A DNA stretch of 64,000 bases from Nemertoderma westbladi. Its lineage: Eukaryota; Xenacoelomorpha; Nemertodermatida; Nemertodermatidae. Shown one piece after another: positions 48,446-59,338 of the stretch (position 1 is its first letter; each line of letters opens with the position of its first letter). The notes beneath the pieces were generated by a model. The model saw only the letters and a list, made by a program, of their open reading frames with translations. It did no database searches and was not told the DNA's origin. The stretch spans positions 59,983 to 123,982 of the forward strand of contig JAUCBJ010000633.1 in NCBI GenBank assembly GCA_032718475.1. Reading direction: 5' to 3'. The position numbers and the translations under genes were made by a program.

Positions 48446-48763
48446 CTAGAGACGGCGTCAAGACGCCGTTAAGCAAGTCGGAAGTCATCAATCAAATGTA
48501 AATTCCATCAACAAGCTGTCATTGGTGTTATTTTACCATTGCGCCTATGGCGTTTTTTCGTTTATGTCTATTTTTCGAGCCCACGGCTCATGGACGAAAT
48601 AGCGGAACATACCAGGGACCTTAGAATCGCGGTATCTAGCCGCTGTGAAAATTTCATCAAAATCGTTAGAGTAGTTTTGGCTGTAGATCAGCCAGTCAGC
48701 CAGCCAGCCAGCCAGTCAATCAGCCAACAATTCTTACAGTAATCAAGTCCTACGACTTGCTAA
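48446..48763 (+). repeat. Array unit 19 (B start, B end), minimal 318-bp unit
   Basis: Same internal deletion as unit 3 (CATCAACAAGCTGTCATTGG joint) and the same CAAGTCCTACGACTTGC end. The smallest unit in the array. Confidence 0.9.
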
Positions 48764-50419
48764 CTAGTGACGGGCCTAGTGGCCCGATAAGGAACCGACT
48801 TTTTATTTTAATTAAAAGAGACAACGAGAATTAGTATAGAACTAATAATTATGTAAAAATACAATCATATTTCATACTATAATTATTAATAAATTTGATC
48901 TATTATTAGTTGCTCAATTCTAGAACAAAATCGACCTGCAACTAGTGAAGACCTCGTTTTGGAATTTCGTAACCACGCTGGTGCGATGCGCGATATCGTG
49001 TTTGGTTAATAAATTGAAAACTCCATCAGTTCATGTGCAACCAGTAATAAGAAATCGCGATAAATGTAATTAAATAAAAATTAATCTAGAAAAATTTTCC
49101 TCAAAAAGTATGAAGTCTTGGCATTGGTGACGCGAAACTAGGCTATTGAGATTCAGGATATTGCGTTTAAAAATCGAAAACGCTATCGAATTCCGTAAAG
49201 GCGTTAATAAAATACTGCAACTTTTTTTAAATTTGTAAAATTCTAGAACTAGAAAAAATTAATTTTTGAACGGCGCTGTTTGGGGTTTCGAAACATGGAT
49301 AGGCTGAAAGAGGACATCGAATTAAGTTGAAAAATGAAAACCCCATCGAATTTGGACAAAGCGTTCCGGAGTTATAGCGGATCGAAAAAATTGACCCCCC
49401 CCCCCCAGTCGCCAAAAATTTACAGTAATTTAAAATTTTGCAAAAAAAATTTTTTGCGTTATTTTTGATGGCGAATCGATTGGCAGTACTGGCTACGAAA
49501 AATTTTTTTTTGAAATTTTAGGTCAGAAAAAAAAACATGGAAAAAGTATATTTTTAAAAAGATTTCATGTCTTTGCATATGGTCAGAGAATGATCCAACT
49601 CTGTAACTTGGCAATCGCTCAAATCCATTCAGCTGAATGGCACAGTAGAGTAAACTAAAGTAAATTCCCAATACAATGTTCTGAAGGGGAGACTGACAGA
49701 GAGTAATCCAACAATAAAACACTTTGCAATAATGTTGGCATTAATGTAGCCAAGAAGTGATTTTTATATTTCAAACTATAATGTTAGTATTAGCCTTACA
49801 GAGTATCAGTATAAGGCTGAGTAAACATTCCACCTTATAAGCATACAGCCTCCACAGTATTAATGTTGGCATTAATGTAGCCAATACACTGTATACCTAA
49901 TAGTCATTCAGCAGGGGGAAGTGTTATTCAGCTGAGGCGGTAATAGATTGCAAACTAAACCAACCAGTTGGCAGCCTCATCGATTTATACTAAGCCTGTG
50001 TAGAACCACAAACTAAATCAACCAGTTAATATTTGCTTTGACAGAGTATCCTAGGGCCTAAACAAACAGTATGGGTGTACTAAGTATAATACTCTTGGCA
50101 ACCTCATCTATTTAATACTAAGCCTTGTGTAGAATTGCATTACATAAGCCATTTTTCATCAGGACACCAGCTGTCATGGGTGTTATTTTACCATTGCGCC
50201 TATGGCGTTTTTTTCGTTTATCTCTATTTTTCGAGCCCAGAGGCTATGGACGGAGTAGCCGATCATGCCAGGGACCTTAGAATCGCGGTATCTAGATGCT
50301 GTGAAAATTTCATCAAAATCGTTAGAGTAGTTTTGGCTGTAGATCAGCCAGTCAGCCAGCCAGCCAGCCAGTCAATCAGCCAACAATTCTTACAGTAATC
50401 AAGTCCTACGACTTGCTAA
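48764..50419 (+). repeat. Array unit 20 (A start, B end), hybrid
   Basis: The A start carries the private variant CGGGCCTAGTGGCCCG. A body passes into B body, and the end is B type, with a microsatellite tract identical to that of unit 19. It is the clear exception to the start/end matching rule. Confidence 0.9.
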
Positions 50420-52085
50420 CTAGTGACGGGCCTAGTGGCCCGATAAGGAACCGACTTTTTATTTTAATTAAAAGAGACAACGAGAATTAGTATAGAACTA
50501 ATAATTATGTAAAAATACAATCATATTTCATACTATAATTATTAATAAATTTGATCTATTATTAGTTGCTCAATTCTAGAACAAAATCGACCTGCAACTA
50601 GTGAAGACCTCGTTTTGGAATTTCGTAACCACGCTGGTGCGATGCGCGATATCGTGTTTGGTTAATAAATTGAAAACTCCATCAGTTCATGTGCAACCAG
50701 TAATAAGAAATCGCGATAAATGTAATTAAATAAAAATTAATCTAGAAAAATTTTCCTCAAAAAGTATGAAGTCTTGGCATTGGTGACGCGAAACTAGGCT
50801 ATTGAGATTCAGGATATTGCGTTTAAAAATCGAAAACGCTATCGAATTCCGTAAAGGCGTTAATAAAATACTGCAACTTTTTTTAAATTTGTAAAATTCT
50901 AGAACTAGAAAAAATTAATTTTTGAACGGCGCTGTTTGGGGTTTCGAAACATGGATAGGCTGAAAGAGGACATCGAATTAAGTTGAAAAATGAAAACCCC
51001 ATCGAATTTGGACAAAGCGTTCCGGAGTTATAGCGGATCGAAAAAATTGACCCCCCCCCCCCAGTCGCCAAAAATTTACAGTAATTTAAAATTTTGCAAA
51101 AAAAATTTTTTGCGTTATTTTTGATGGCGAATCGATTGGCAGTACTGGCTACGAAAAATTTTTTTTTGAAATTTTAGGTCAGAAAAAAAAACATGGAAAA
51201 AGTATATTTTTAAAAAGATTTCATGTCTTTGCATATGGTCAGAGAATGATCCAACTCTGTAACTTGGCAATCGCTCAAATCCATTCAGCTGAATGGCACA
51301 GTAGAGTAAACTAAAGTAAATTCCCAATACAATGTTCTGAAGGGGAGACTGACAGAGAGTAATCCAACAATAAAACACTTTGCAATAATGTTGGCATTAA
51401 TGTAGCCAAGAAGTGATTTTTATATTTCAAACTATAATGTTAGTATTAGCCTTACAGAGTATCAGTATAAGGCTGAGTAAACATTCCACCTTATAAGCAT
51501 ACAGCCTCCACAGTATTAATGTTGGCATTAATGTAGCCAATACACTGTATACCTAATAGTCATTCAGCAGGGGGAAGTGTTATTCAGCTGAGGCGGTAAT
51601 AGATTGCAAACTAAACCAACCAGTTGGCAGCCTCATCGATTTATACTAAGCCTGTGTAGAACCACAAACTAAATCAACCAGTTAATATTTGCTTTGACAG
51701 AGTATCCTAGGGCCTAAACAAACAGTATGGGTGTACTAAGTATAATACTCTTGGCAACCTCATCTATTTAATACTAAGCCTTGTGTAGAATTGCATTACA
51801 TAAGCCATTTTTCATCAGGACACCAGCTGTCATGGGTGTTATTTTACCATTGCGCCTATGGCGTTTTTTTCGTTTATCTCTATTTTTCGAGCCCAGAGGC
51901 TATGGACGGAGTAGCCGATCATGCCAGGGACCTTAGAATCGCGGTATCTAGATGCTGTGAAAATTTCATCAAAATCGTTAGAGTAGTTTTGGCTGTAGAT
52001 CAGCCAGCCAGCCAGCCAGCCAGTCAGCCAGCCAGCCAGTCAGTCAGTCAACAATTCTTACAGTAATGAACCTCTCGGTTCCTAA
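50420..52085 (+). repeat. Array unit 21 (A start, A end), near-identical to unit 20
   Basis: Repeats unit 20 including its private changes (TAGTGGCCCG, TTTTAATTAAAAG, TTTCGTAACC, GTTTGGTTAA). It differs only at the microsatellite and end hairpin as far as I could compare. Confidence 0.92.
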
Positions 52086-53189
52086 CTAGTGACGGGCCTA
52101 GCGGCCCGATAAGGAACCGACTTTTTATTTTAAATAAAAGAGACAACAAGAATTAGTATAGAACTAATAATTATGTAAAAATATACAATCATATTTCATA
52201 CAATAATTATTAATAAATTCGATTTATTATTAGTTGCTCAATTCTAGAACAAAATCGACCTGCAACTAGTAAAGATCTCGTTTTGGAATTTCGAAACCAC
52301 GCTGGTGCGATGCGCGATATCGTGTTTAGTTAATAAATTGAAAACTCCATCAGTTCATGTGCAACCAGTAATAAGAAATCGCGATAAATGTAATTAACTA
52401 AAAATTTTTCTAGAAAAATTTTGCTCAAAAAGTATGAAGCCTTGGCATTGGTGACGCGAAACTAGGCTAGTGAGATTCAGGATATTGCGTTTAATATAAA
52501 AATCGAAAACGCTATCGAATTCCGTAAAGGCGTTAATAAAATACTGCAACTTTTTTGAAATTTGTAAAATTCTAGAACTAGAAAAAATTAATTTTTGAAC
52601 GGCGCTGTTTGGGGTTTCGAAACATGGATAGGCTGAAAGAGGACATCGAATTAAGTTGAAAAATAAAAACCCCATCGAATTTGGACAAAGCGTTCCGGAG
52701 TTATAGCGGATCGAAAAAAATTGACCCCCCCCCCAGTCACCAACAATTTACAGTAATTTAAAATTTTGCAAAAAAAATTTTTTGCGTTATTTTTGATGGC
52801 AAATCGATTGACAGTACTGGGTATGAAAAGTTTTTTTTTGAAATTTTCGGTCAGAAAAAAAACATGGAAAAAGTATCTTTTTAAAAAGATTTGATGTCTT
52901 TGCCTATGGTCAGAGAATGATCCAACTCTGTAACTTGGCAATCGCTCAAATCCATTCAGCTGAATGGCACAGTAGAGTAAACTAAAGTAAATTCCCTTTA
53001 CAATGTTCTGAAGGGGAGAAGCCGATACACTGTATACCTAATAGTCATTCAGCAGGGGGAAGAGTTATTCAGCTGAGGCGGTAATAGATTGCAAACTAAA
53101 CCAACCAGTTGGCAGCCAGCCAGCCAGCCAGCCAGTCAATCAATCAATCAGCCAACAATTCTTACAGTAATGAACCTCTCGGTTCCTAA
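52086..53189 (+). repeat. Array unit 22 (A start, A end), 3' domain deleted
   Basis: The A body joins B body at GGGGAGAAGCCGATACAC, then GGCAGCC is fused straight to the CAGC microsatellite (about 53115), removing the rest of the 3' domain. It ends in the A hairpin. Confidence 0.88.
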
Positions 53190-53225
53190 CAATTCTTACA
53201 GTAATCAAGTCTAACGACTTGCTAA
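53190..53225 (+). repeat. Terminal B end remnant, right edge of array
   Basis: AATTCTTACAGTAAT followed by CAAGTCTAACGACTTGCTAA directly after the last A end: only the 3' tip of a B unit. The sequence then becomes non-repetitive (ATAAATTAG). Confidence 0.9.
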
Positions 53226-53265
53226 ATAAATTAGAAATATAGCAGATTAATCTGTTAAATCTTAC

Positions 53266-53396
53266 CTGGGCTATTGTACCCGTAGAAGGCAATCAACTGT
53301 GCTCCATTTGGTCTGGTTGAATAGACAGAGTCTACGTCTATTTCAACTTGAGTCACGAGATTCACAGGTGGGATTATTGGATATGATCTAAGGAAC
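53266..53396 (-). CDS. Unrecognised internal coding exon, 131 bp
   Basis: On the minus strand an AT-rich acceptor (ATTATATTCAG) and a donor (AGCCCAG, then GTAAG) bound 131 bp. One frame is open throughout (43 codons, split codon G at each side, phase 1 in and out); the other two have stops near the 5' end. The peptide has ordered, non-repetitive composition: it starts FLRSYPIIPPVNLVTQVEID, continues with a DSVY..RPNGAQL core and ends with AFYGYNSP. Codon-like composition and matching phases argue for a real exon of a host gene whose other exons are outside or in the flanking repeats. I do not recognise the family. It lies 40 bp from the right edge of the cassette array. Confidence 0.6.
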
Positions 53397-53586
53397 CTGA
53401 ATATAATTATTTATATAATGTATAGTTAATTATTTTCAAGTCGGCCTAAAATGCAGTTCAATTATATGGGCTATCTATGGCCTATATTCTGTATTCGACT
53501 CATTCCAAAGTAAAGTACGCAATACACTACACTACACTCGTACACAATTTTGAACTTTGATTGCCCGTGCGGTACAATGTTATGTA

Positions 53587-54914
53587 GGGTGGTGCGTTTT
53601 TTACTTTTTTTCGATTTCATTGTTCTACCGGTGCACAAAAGTTGCCAAATGGTTAAAAAATAGATCTTTATAGCTCATTATAATGATGATGGGGTGATGA
53701 TAACTCCACCTACTGGCTCCAGAAGTCGAGGAAATCCTGCCAAGTACCTAACTGATCTAGACTTTGCTGATGACTTAGGAGTACTATCAGAATCATTAGA
53801 TGGAGCCCAACGGCTCCTCAGCTCATTAGAACATGCTGCTTCTAGTGTTGGTCTTTTTATTAACTCCAGAAAGACAAAAATTCTGACAGTTAACTTTGAA
53901 AGTCCTCAGCAAGTCTCTGATCGGATGAGCATAAGCTCAAAGGATGGTATGCTTGAGCATGTGGACGACTTCTGTTACCTGGGATCATGGATCCGGAAGT
54001 CAGGTGAGGATCTTCGAATACGTAAGGGAAAGGCATGGGCAGCCTTGAATAGGCTTTCCAGGATTTGGAAGTCACCGAGAATTAATCGGAAACTTAAGGT
54101 CCGATTATTTAGAGCAGCAGTAGTTCCAGTACTCCTCTACGGGAGTCCATGCTAGGCTCTAACTGGTGAGGACACCAAATCTCTGGATGGCACATTCACA
54201 AGAATGCTACGCCGGGTTCATTGTGTCAAGTACAATGCACACATCTCCAACCAGACTCTATATAACATTGGAGGTGTCTCATTGGTTCCCCCAAGCTTGA
54301 CACTAGAACAAAATCGCATCCGCTTTGCAGGACATTGCTTTCGCCGTGAGGACCAGCCAGTGCATAATCTTGTACTTTGGCAGCCTCATGGAGTGAATAA
54401 GCATGGTGGACAGTCCATGACTTTCTTGAGACGCATCTTAAAGGACACTGGCCTTAAAGATGCGGATGATCTAGCAAATGTCATGGGTGATAGGGAGTTG
54501 TGGCGGTGCAATTTTGTTGACAAGCCGGCACAGCATTCTTAAAAATACAGCTGCAATGCAGCATGCCGATCATAGTAGTAGTAGTAGTAGTAGGTTCTGT
54601 CCATGTGCCTGTGCACTAGTTCCCTTGATCCAAAAATTAAAATTTTGGTATCAAACTAAGTTTGGACCCATTTGATGACATTTGATGCATGCAGGAAGTT
54701 CTTTCTTGGGTCATTAATCTTTCATTAATGTGTTATATTGTTATAAATTTAATTGTGGTGCATCGCGAAGGCTCAAAATTTCAACCCCCTTGGGATCCGT
54801 CAAGATATCAATGAAATTTAGAGAATTTTTTTTTGCCTTAATTTTTTACCATTTGGCAACTTTTGCGCACTGGTAGATCAACGAAATCGAAAAAAAGTAA
54901 AAAACGCACCGCCC
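53587..54914. mobile_element. TIR DNA transposon (non-autonomous) split by a LINE
   Basis: Left inverted repeat at 53587-53661 (GGGTGGTGCGTTTTTTAC...) and right inverted repeat at 54839-54914 (...GTAAAAAACGCACCGCCC) are about 75 bp each with few mismatches. They are flanked by TA on both sides (53585-53586 and 54915-54916). Apart from the LINE insertion, the inside is about 240 bp of non-coding sequence. A TA duplication fits Tc1/mariner-type elements, but no transposase is present, so the superfamily is not settled. Confidence 0.88.
53672..54600 (+). mobile_element. 5'-truncated RTE-like LINE, family 2, nested in the TIR element
   Basis: Almost identical to 61356-62250. It encodes the RT from DGVMITPPTGSR through DLDFADDLGVL (catalytic FADD), YLGSWIR and LLYGSPC to the C-terminal FVDKPAQHS. 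One nonsense change (TGG to TAG, 54154-54156) falls in the conserved SPCWAL motif. The 3' tail is (TAG)n (54567-54592). No target-site duplication could be confirmed. Confidence 0.92.
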
Positions 54915-54916
54915 TA

Positions 54917-55335
54917 CAGCACATATGTGCACAAAATTGTGCTTGGATTGAACTTTCGAATATCAGCTTTGATTTCGCGAAGCTTATGGTGGGACTTAGT
55001 CACTTTTGAGAAAACACCAGCTTGTCCAATTAAGGTAAAGTACGGATTCCTACGAAATGGTTTTTTTTATTTTATGATTTCAATTCTAAAATTTAGCGAA
55101 TTGTGGGCAGGTACGGTGTTGAGTTGATGTTTAGAATAAAGCTGTATAATTAAGCTTAAATAAAAATATAAATATCAGACGAATTATTGCTACATTGCTA
55201 ATTTTTTACAGTGTGGTGTGTGTGGTAAAGTATGGGACATTGCTAAGTAAAGTACGGGACCTGTACGAATTTTATGGTCAAAATGGTCTCTTACACTTAA
55301 CCTAACAGTAATTTCCGGATAATTAGTGATAATAA
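54917..55335. other. Spacer with TAAAGTAYGGGAC words
   Basis: No gene. The words TAAAGTATGGGAC and TAAAGTACGGGAC (about 55228 and 55248) are the same motif as in the duplication at 59339-60040, so the LINE at 55336 seems to have landed within that repeat family. Confidence 0.55.
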
Positions 55336-55833
55336 CATGCTGAAAACAGGTCAGGTCAGGTCCCCAGATCCTGCTACCACTATGGCAGTAATGTGGTACT
55401 ACCTGTAGCTGTCAGCCCAGTAGGGCAGGCCCGATAAGCATAGCCTATTCATTATTTAGTTGATCAAGAGTGGGTTGGTTCAGCCCCGTCAACTAAATAA
55501 GTCATTGAGGGCTATAGAGCCTAGGGCACTATTGAAGGCAAAGGCTTGATACGCATCTGCATTAGAGATGACACACGCCCCGCCCTGTCTATACTGGATG
55601 CTCCTCTACCAGTGTTAGGTAACCTAACCCAGGAGGCACACTTGGTTCAGGGTGTAACAAATGGACCCCTACAGTCGGCTGTAGGCTGTAGGCCATGGAT
55701 AGGCGGAAGGTAATCAACCAACGGCTAGACATGCTGACAAGGTCAGCGGAAGGTAATCAACCAACGGCGACCTACTGCAAAGACGCTTGTAGGAGTTGCG
55801 ACCACAAGCGGTTTACTCCCGCAACTGAAAGAC

Positions 55834-56361
55834 ATGAGTATGAGAACCCTCCAGGAGAAATACCGGCTCGGTCGTCGCCCGGGTCAACAAGGACCGCGTC
55901 CCTCAGTGGTACACCAGGCTAGGGTCGATAAATTGGCTACTGGAGCAGAAGACAGAGAAGAAAGAAGAACCAACCTGTTGAAATGTAAAAAGACACTAAA
56001 GATTGCTACAATGAACGCACGCACGCTGAAAGCACAGAGCAAACAGGGTGACATGGTCGCTCTGGAAATGGAATATAACATCGACATCATCTGCATCCAA
56101 GAACATCGGATTTGTCATGAAGACACTGCCATGAAGTACAATGACATTGGAAATGGATGGACGTTAGTAACAAGCTCAGCAGTAAGAAACTGGGCCAATG
56201 CATCAATTGGTGGAGTAGGAATTCTGCTAAGCTCATTTGCACTTAAGACCCTAAACAACATCGAATCTATAAATTCCAGGGTTATGATCGCAACATTTGA
56301 TGGGAATCCCAAGACAACAGTTATATCAATCAGGGCCAGAACAAGCAGTCAAGTTTTATGA
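55834..56361 (+). pseudogene. LINE family 1: N-terminal endonuclease part
   Basis: Apurinic-type (EEP) endonuclease of the LINE, which nicks the target DNA for target-primed reverse transcription. Visible motifs are ATMNARTLK (catalytic Asn), IICIQEHRI (catalytic Glu) and GGVGILLS. The frame runs out after TTVISIRA. The block that should carry the conserved tyrosine/NSPT-type segment is missing, and the next frame resumes at PEQAVKFYEEL, so there is an internal deletion with frame change at about 56325-56345. Confidence 0.88.
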
Positions 56362-57688
56362 AGAACTGACTGGACTTATTAAGGACATCCCGAAACACAA
56401 TGTTAAAGTCATTGCTGGTGACCTGAATGCGCAAATTGGCCCAGAAGACATCAAGGGATACATCTATAACACCAGTTCTAACAGAAATGGGTACTTACTC
56501 TTAGACCTAATGGAAGAATGTGAATTGATACCAACAAACAACACATTCGAAAAGAGTAAGGGGAAGCTATGGACCTTTCAATACCCTAATGGAACCAAAG
56601 CGCAACTGGATTACATCCTTATAAACAAAAAGTGGAGAAATAGCATGATCAACTGCGAGGCATACAGCTCGTTCAACCTAATTGGTTCGGACCACAGAAT
56701 TGTGACTGCAGAGATCAGACTCAGTTTGAGAGCCAGCAAACCCAGGACAAGCAAGGACTATGACTGGGAGAAACTCAGAACTGACAATGCTGTAAAGGAT
56801 GCTTATACAGTAGAAGTTCAAAACCGCTTTGAAGCACTTCAGTCAATGGATGAAGACCAATCCACCGATTCAATATACCAGAATATAATAACAGCCCACA
56901 AGGAATCAGCTAAGAGGCATATCCCCCAGAAACCTAAACGAAAACAGTATGTGCCATGGCAAAACTCTGAGGTTACTTGTAAGAGAGAAGATCTTAAGAT
57001 AGCCTACAAAATTAAAACCGAACAACCAACAACCGAAAACATTAACAAGGTTGAGAAAGCTAAGGACGATCTTAAATTGGCCTACAACATCAGCCAGGAA
57101 AAGTACATACAGGATACAACTGAAGCAATTACAACTGCTCACATACAGCAACAATCAAGACTTACCTGGCAAACTGTAAATGAGGTATCTGGTCGGAAAA
57201 GTTGTGCAAAGGGGCGCCTCAAAGCCGATAGTCCGGAAGAATGCGTTGGGAAGTGGAAAAATTACGTCAGCAACTTGCTTGGGCAGCCACCAAACATCGA
57301 GGTCAGCCCTACAAGGAAAATATATGACAAGACACTACCTATAGAAACAGGGGACTTCACACCTGCTGAACTCCAAAGAAGCATTAAAAGCATGTCCATG
57401 TCCAATAATAAAGCGAGTGGATTAGATGAAATCCCAGCGGAGGTATGGAAAACCGGAGTGCTAAATAGACCATTATTGAATGTTTGCAACCGGATGTTAA
57501 AAGGGGAAAAGCCACCACCAATTTGGACTAAAGGTCAACTAAAGCCTCTCCCCAAGAAAGGAGACCTCGGCATACCAACAAACTATCGTGGGATCTGTGT
57601 GCTTGTGGTAGCTGCCAAAATATACAATAAAATGATTCTATATAGGATTAGGCCTCACATAGAGAAACTACGGATTTCGACCAAGTAG
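56297..57688 (+). pseudogene. LINE family 1: endonuclease C-terminus, linker and N-terminal RT
   Basis: Continues the endonuclease with AGDLNAQIG (Asp/Asn), QLDYILI and the catalytic SDHRIV, then a charged linker. The first RT blocks follow: NNKASGLDEIPAEVW, LKPLPKKGD, NYRGICVL and KIYNKMIL. It is stopped by a frameshift within NGFRP..RST at about 57675, after which the same protein continues in another frame. Real homology begins near 56335; the first residues of this open frame are out of frame with the LINE protein. Confidence 0.9.
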
Positions 57689-57689
57689 A

Positions 57690-58181
57690 TCAACAATAGC
57701 TCAGATACTTGCACTACGGAGACTGATTGAAGGAATTAAGTCAAAGAATCTCCCCGCAGTCATGACTTTTGTGGACTTCAAGAAGGCATTCGACTCCATC
57801 CATAGAGGTAAAATGCTTGAAATCCTAAGAGCTTATGGAATACCAGAAGTAATTGTTGCTGGCATTGGATTGTTATATTGTGACACAGAAGCGCAGGTAC
57901 TCTTACCAGATGGTGAAACTGAGTTTTTCTCAATCCTGGCTGGCGTACTGCAAGGTGACACATTAGCACCATTACTATTTGTAATTGTGCTGGATTACGC
58001 AATGAGGACGGCCACAAAGGGTGAAGATCTGGGATTCACACTTCAAGAACGCACAAGTAGTAGATATCCGGCAACTACAGTCATAGACACCGACTTTGCG
58101 GATGACATCGCCCTGCTCTCTAATACGCTAGCAGATGCACAGCTTCTACTAAATAAAGTGGAGAGGTTGGATTGCATATAA
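57690..58181 (+). pseudogene. LINE family 1: RT catalytic core
   Basis: Reverse transcriptase palm: FVDFKKAFDSIHR (first catalytic Asp), then GVLQGDTLAPLLF, and the DFADDIALLS box with the two catalytic Asp. The frame ends because 13 bp are missing at about 58166 (GAGAGGTTGG here; GAGAGGGCTGCTAATGAGG in the copy at 3546). The GAGG repeat at the ends of the lost piece points to slippage or microhomology deletion. Confidence 0.92.
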
Positions 58182-58825
58182 ATGCTACCAAGACCGAATT
58201 CATAACCTTTAATGTTGATGGAAACTTGACAACCAATGATAATAATCAACTAAGGAAGGTCGATGACTTCCAGTACCTTGGATCATGGATAGAGTGTAGC
58301 AAAAAGGACATAGAAGTTAGGAAAGCAAAGGCTTGGGTAGCTCTATCAAAAATGGATACCATCTGGAAATCAGATCTCTCCAGGCACCTGAAGACCAAGT
58401 TCTTTCGAGCCACAGTGGAAAGTGTATTTTTATACGGGGGTGAGACCTGGACACTGACTAAATCACTTGAACAACGAATTGATGGTTGCTACACAAGACT
58501 ACTAAGGGTAGCCCTAAACATCAGCTGGAGACAACACATGACAAACGCCGAGCTTTATGGTACAATACCACCTGTATCAACCACCCTCCGTGAATGCAGA
58601 TTAAGATTCAGTGGGCACTGCTGGCGAAGTAAAGACGAGGTCATACCAGATCTACTTCTCTGGCAACCAACTCATGGAAAGCGTAGTCGTGGACGACCTG
58701 CCATAACATATATAGATCAACTTGAAAGGGATACTGAACTTGGGAGAAACGAAATTGCGACAACTATGGAGAATCGGGAAGCCTGGAAGGATCTCATTTC
58801 CACTGTCCGAGTTCGCTCGACCTAG
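58172..58825 (+). pseudogene. LINE family 1: RT thumb and C-terminal domain
   Basis: Resumes after the 13-bp deletion at HINATKTEFITFN. It continues with DDFQYLGSWIE, the FLYGGETWTLT block, RLRFSGHCWR and the end ISTVRVRST. The natural stop (TAG) is the start of the (TAG)n tail, so tail and terminator overlap. Confidence 0.9.
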
Positions 58826-58849
58826 TAGTAGTAGTAGTAGTGATAATAA

Positions 58850-59338
58850 AGTGCAACTAAGAATTTCCAACCAAGATATGGATGCAAAATGTGGGGCAAC
58901 CCACAAATTGACCCGAAGTCTTAGCATATGGGTGCCGTTTAGGAGTTGTCTGTCATCTGTCTAATTTTTGATCGCTAATACTCTATAACTCGGTCATTAA
59001 TATATGAAATTAAACCAAACTTGGTACGTATGAAGTCTGTCAAAAGTTTGGAAATAATTTGAAGTTTAAGGAATCCAAAGGTCAAATATCAGACATTCTG
59101 TCTGTTGGTATCGATAGTTTCAAAATTTTGATAAAAACCGATCATTGATGAAATACTGTATAACCAAACTTGGTACACATGTATTCTGTGAAAACTTTAG
59201 AAATTATTTCCCTTTTTCTAAAAATGTATCAATTACTGTACTTACCGATCTTCTTATAACATATATCTTCGATATAATTTCTTATCTAAAATATCTTCGA
59301 TATTCTACTAAATTTTTTGAAATTTGTTGTAAAGTACG
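58850..59338. other. Unannotated AT-rich spacer
   Basis: No supported gene. AAACTTGGTAC.. words occur twice (about 59014 and 59163), hinting at an older, degraded tandem repeat. Confidence 0.45.

Larger units (their letters stand above)
14167..53225 (+). repeat. 39-kb head-to-tail array of cassette units with paired hairpin ends
   Basis: About 23 units share junctions of one design. Type A start: CTAGTGA, hairpin CGGGCCTAGCGGCCCG, ATAA, GGAACC. Type A end: GAACC-TCTC-GGTTCC, then TAA. Type B start: CTAGAGA, hairpin ACGGCGTCAAGACGCCGT, TAA, GCAAGTC. Type B end: CAAGTC-TAA-CGACTTGC, then TAA. Within nearly every unit the start type matches the end type. Most 3' ends share a 250-bp domain with small hairpins (CGCCTATGGCG, GAGCCCACGGCTC), the string TTTCATCAAAATCGTTAGAG and a (CAGT/CAGC)n microsatellite. 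The matched inverted ends suggest two subfamilies of one transposon type. Terminal inverted repeats, a 3' hairpin, a microsatellite and tandem insertion recall Helentron/DINE-like rolling-circle elements, but this is inference and no transposase or helicase is encoded here. Confidence 0.85.
55336..58840 (+). mobile_element. Near full-length RTE-like LINE, family 1
   Basis: A 3.5-kb element with endonuclease and reverse transcriptase, a 3' (TAG)n tail and an 11-bp target-site duplication AGTGATAATAA (55325-55335 and 58839-58849). It has a single-ORF layout as in RTE-type LINEs. The 5' non-coding part starts CATGCTGAAAACAGGTCAGG. The coding region is broken by at least three frame changes and is inactive. 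Confidence 0.92.

Noticed and set aside
14167-53225. Bacterial integron cassette array with attC-like sites
   Set aside because: Hairpin-bounded head-to-tail cassettes look superficially similar, but there is no integrase, units carry no genes, and the surrounding DNA is animal.
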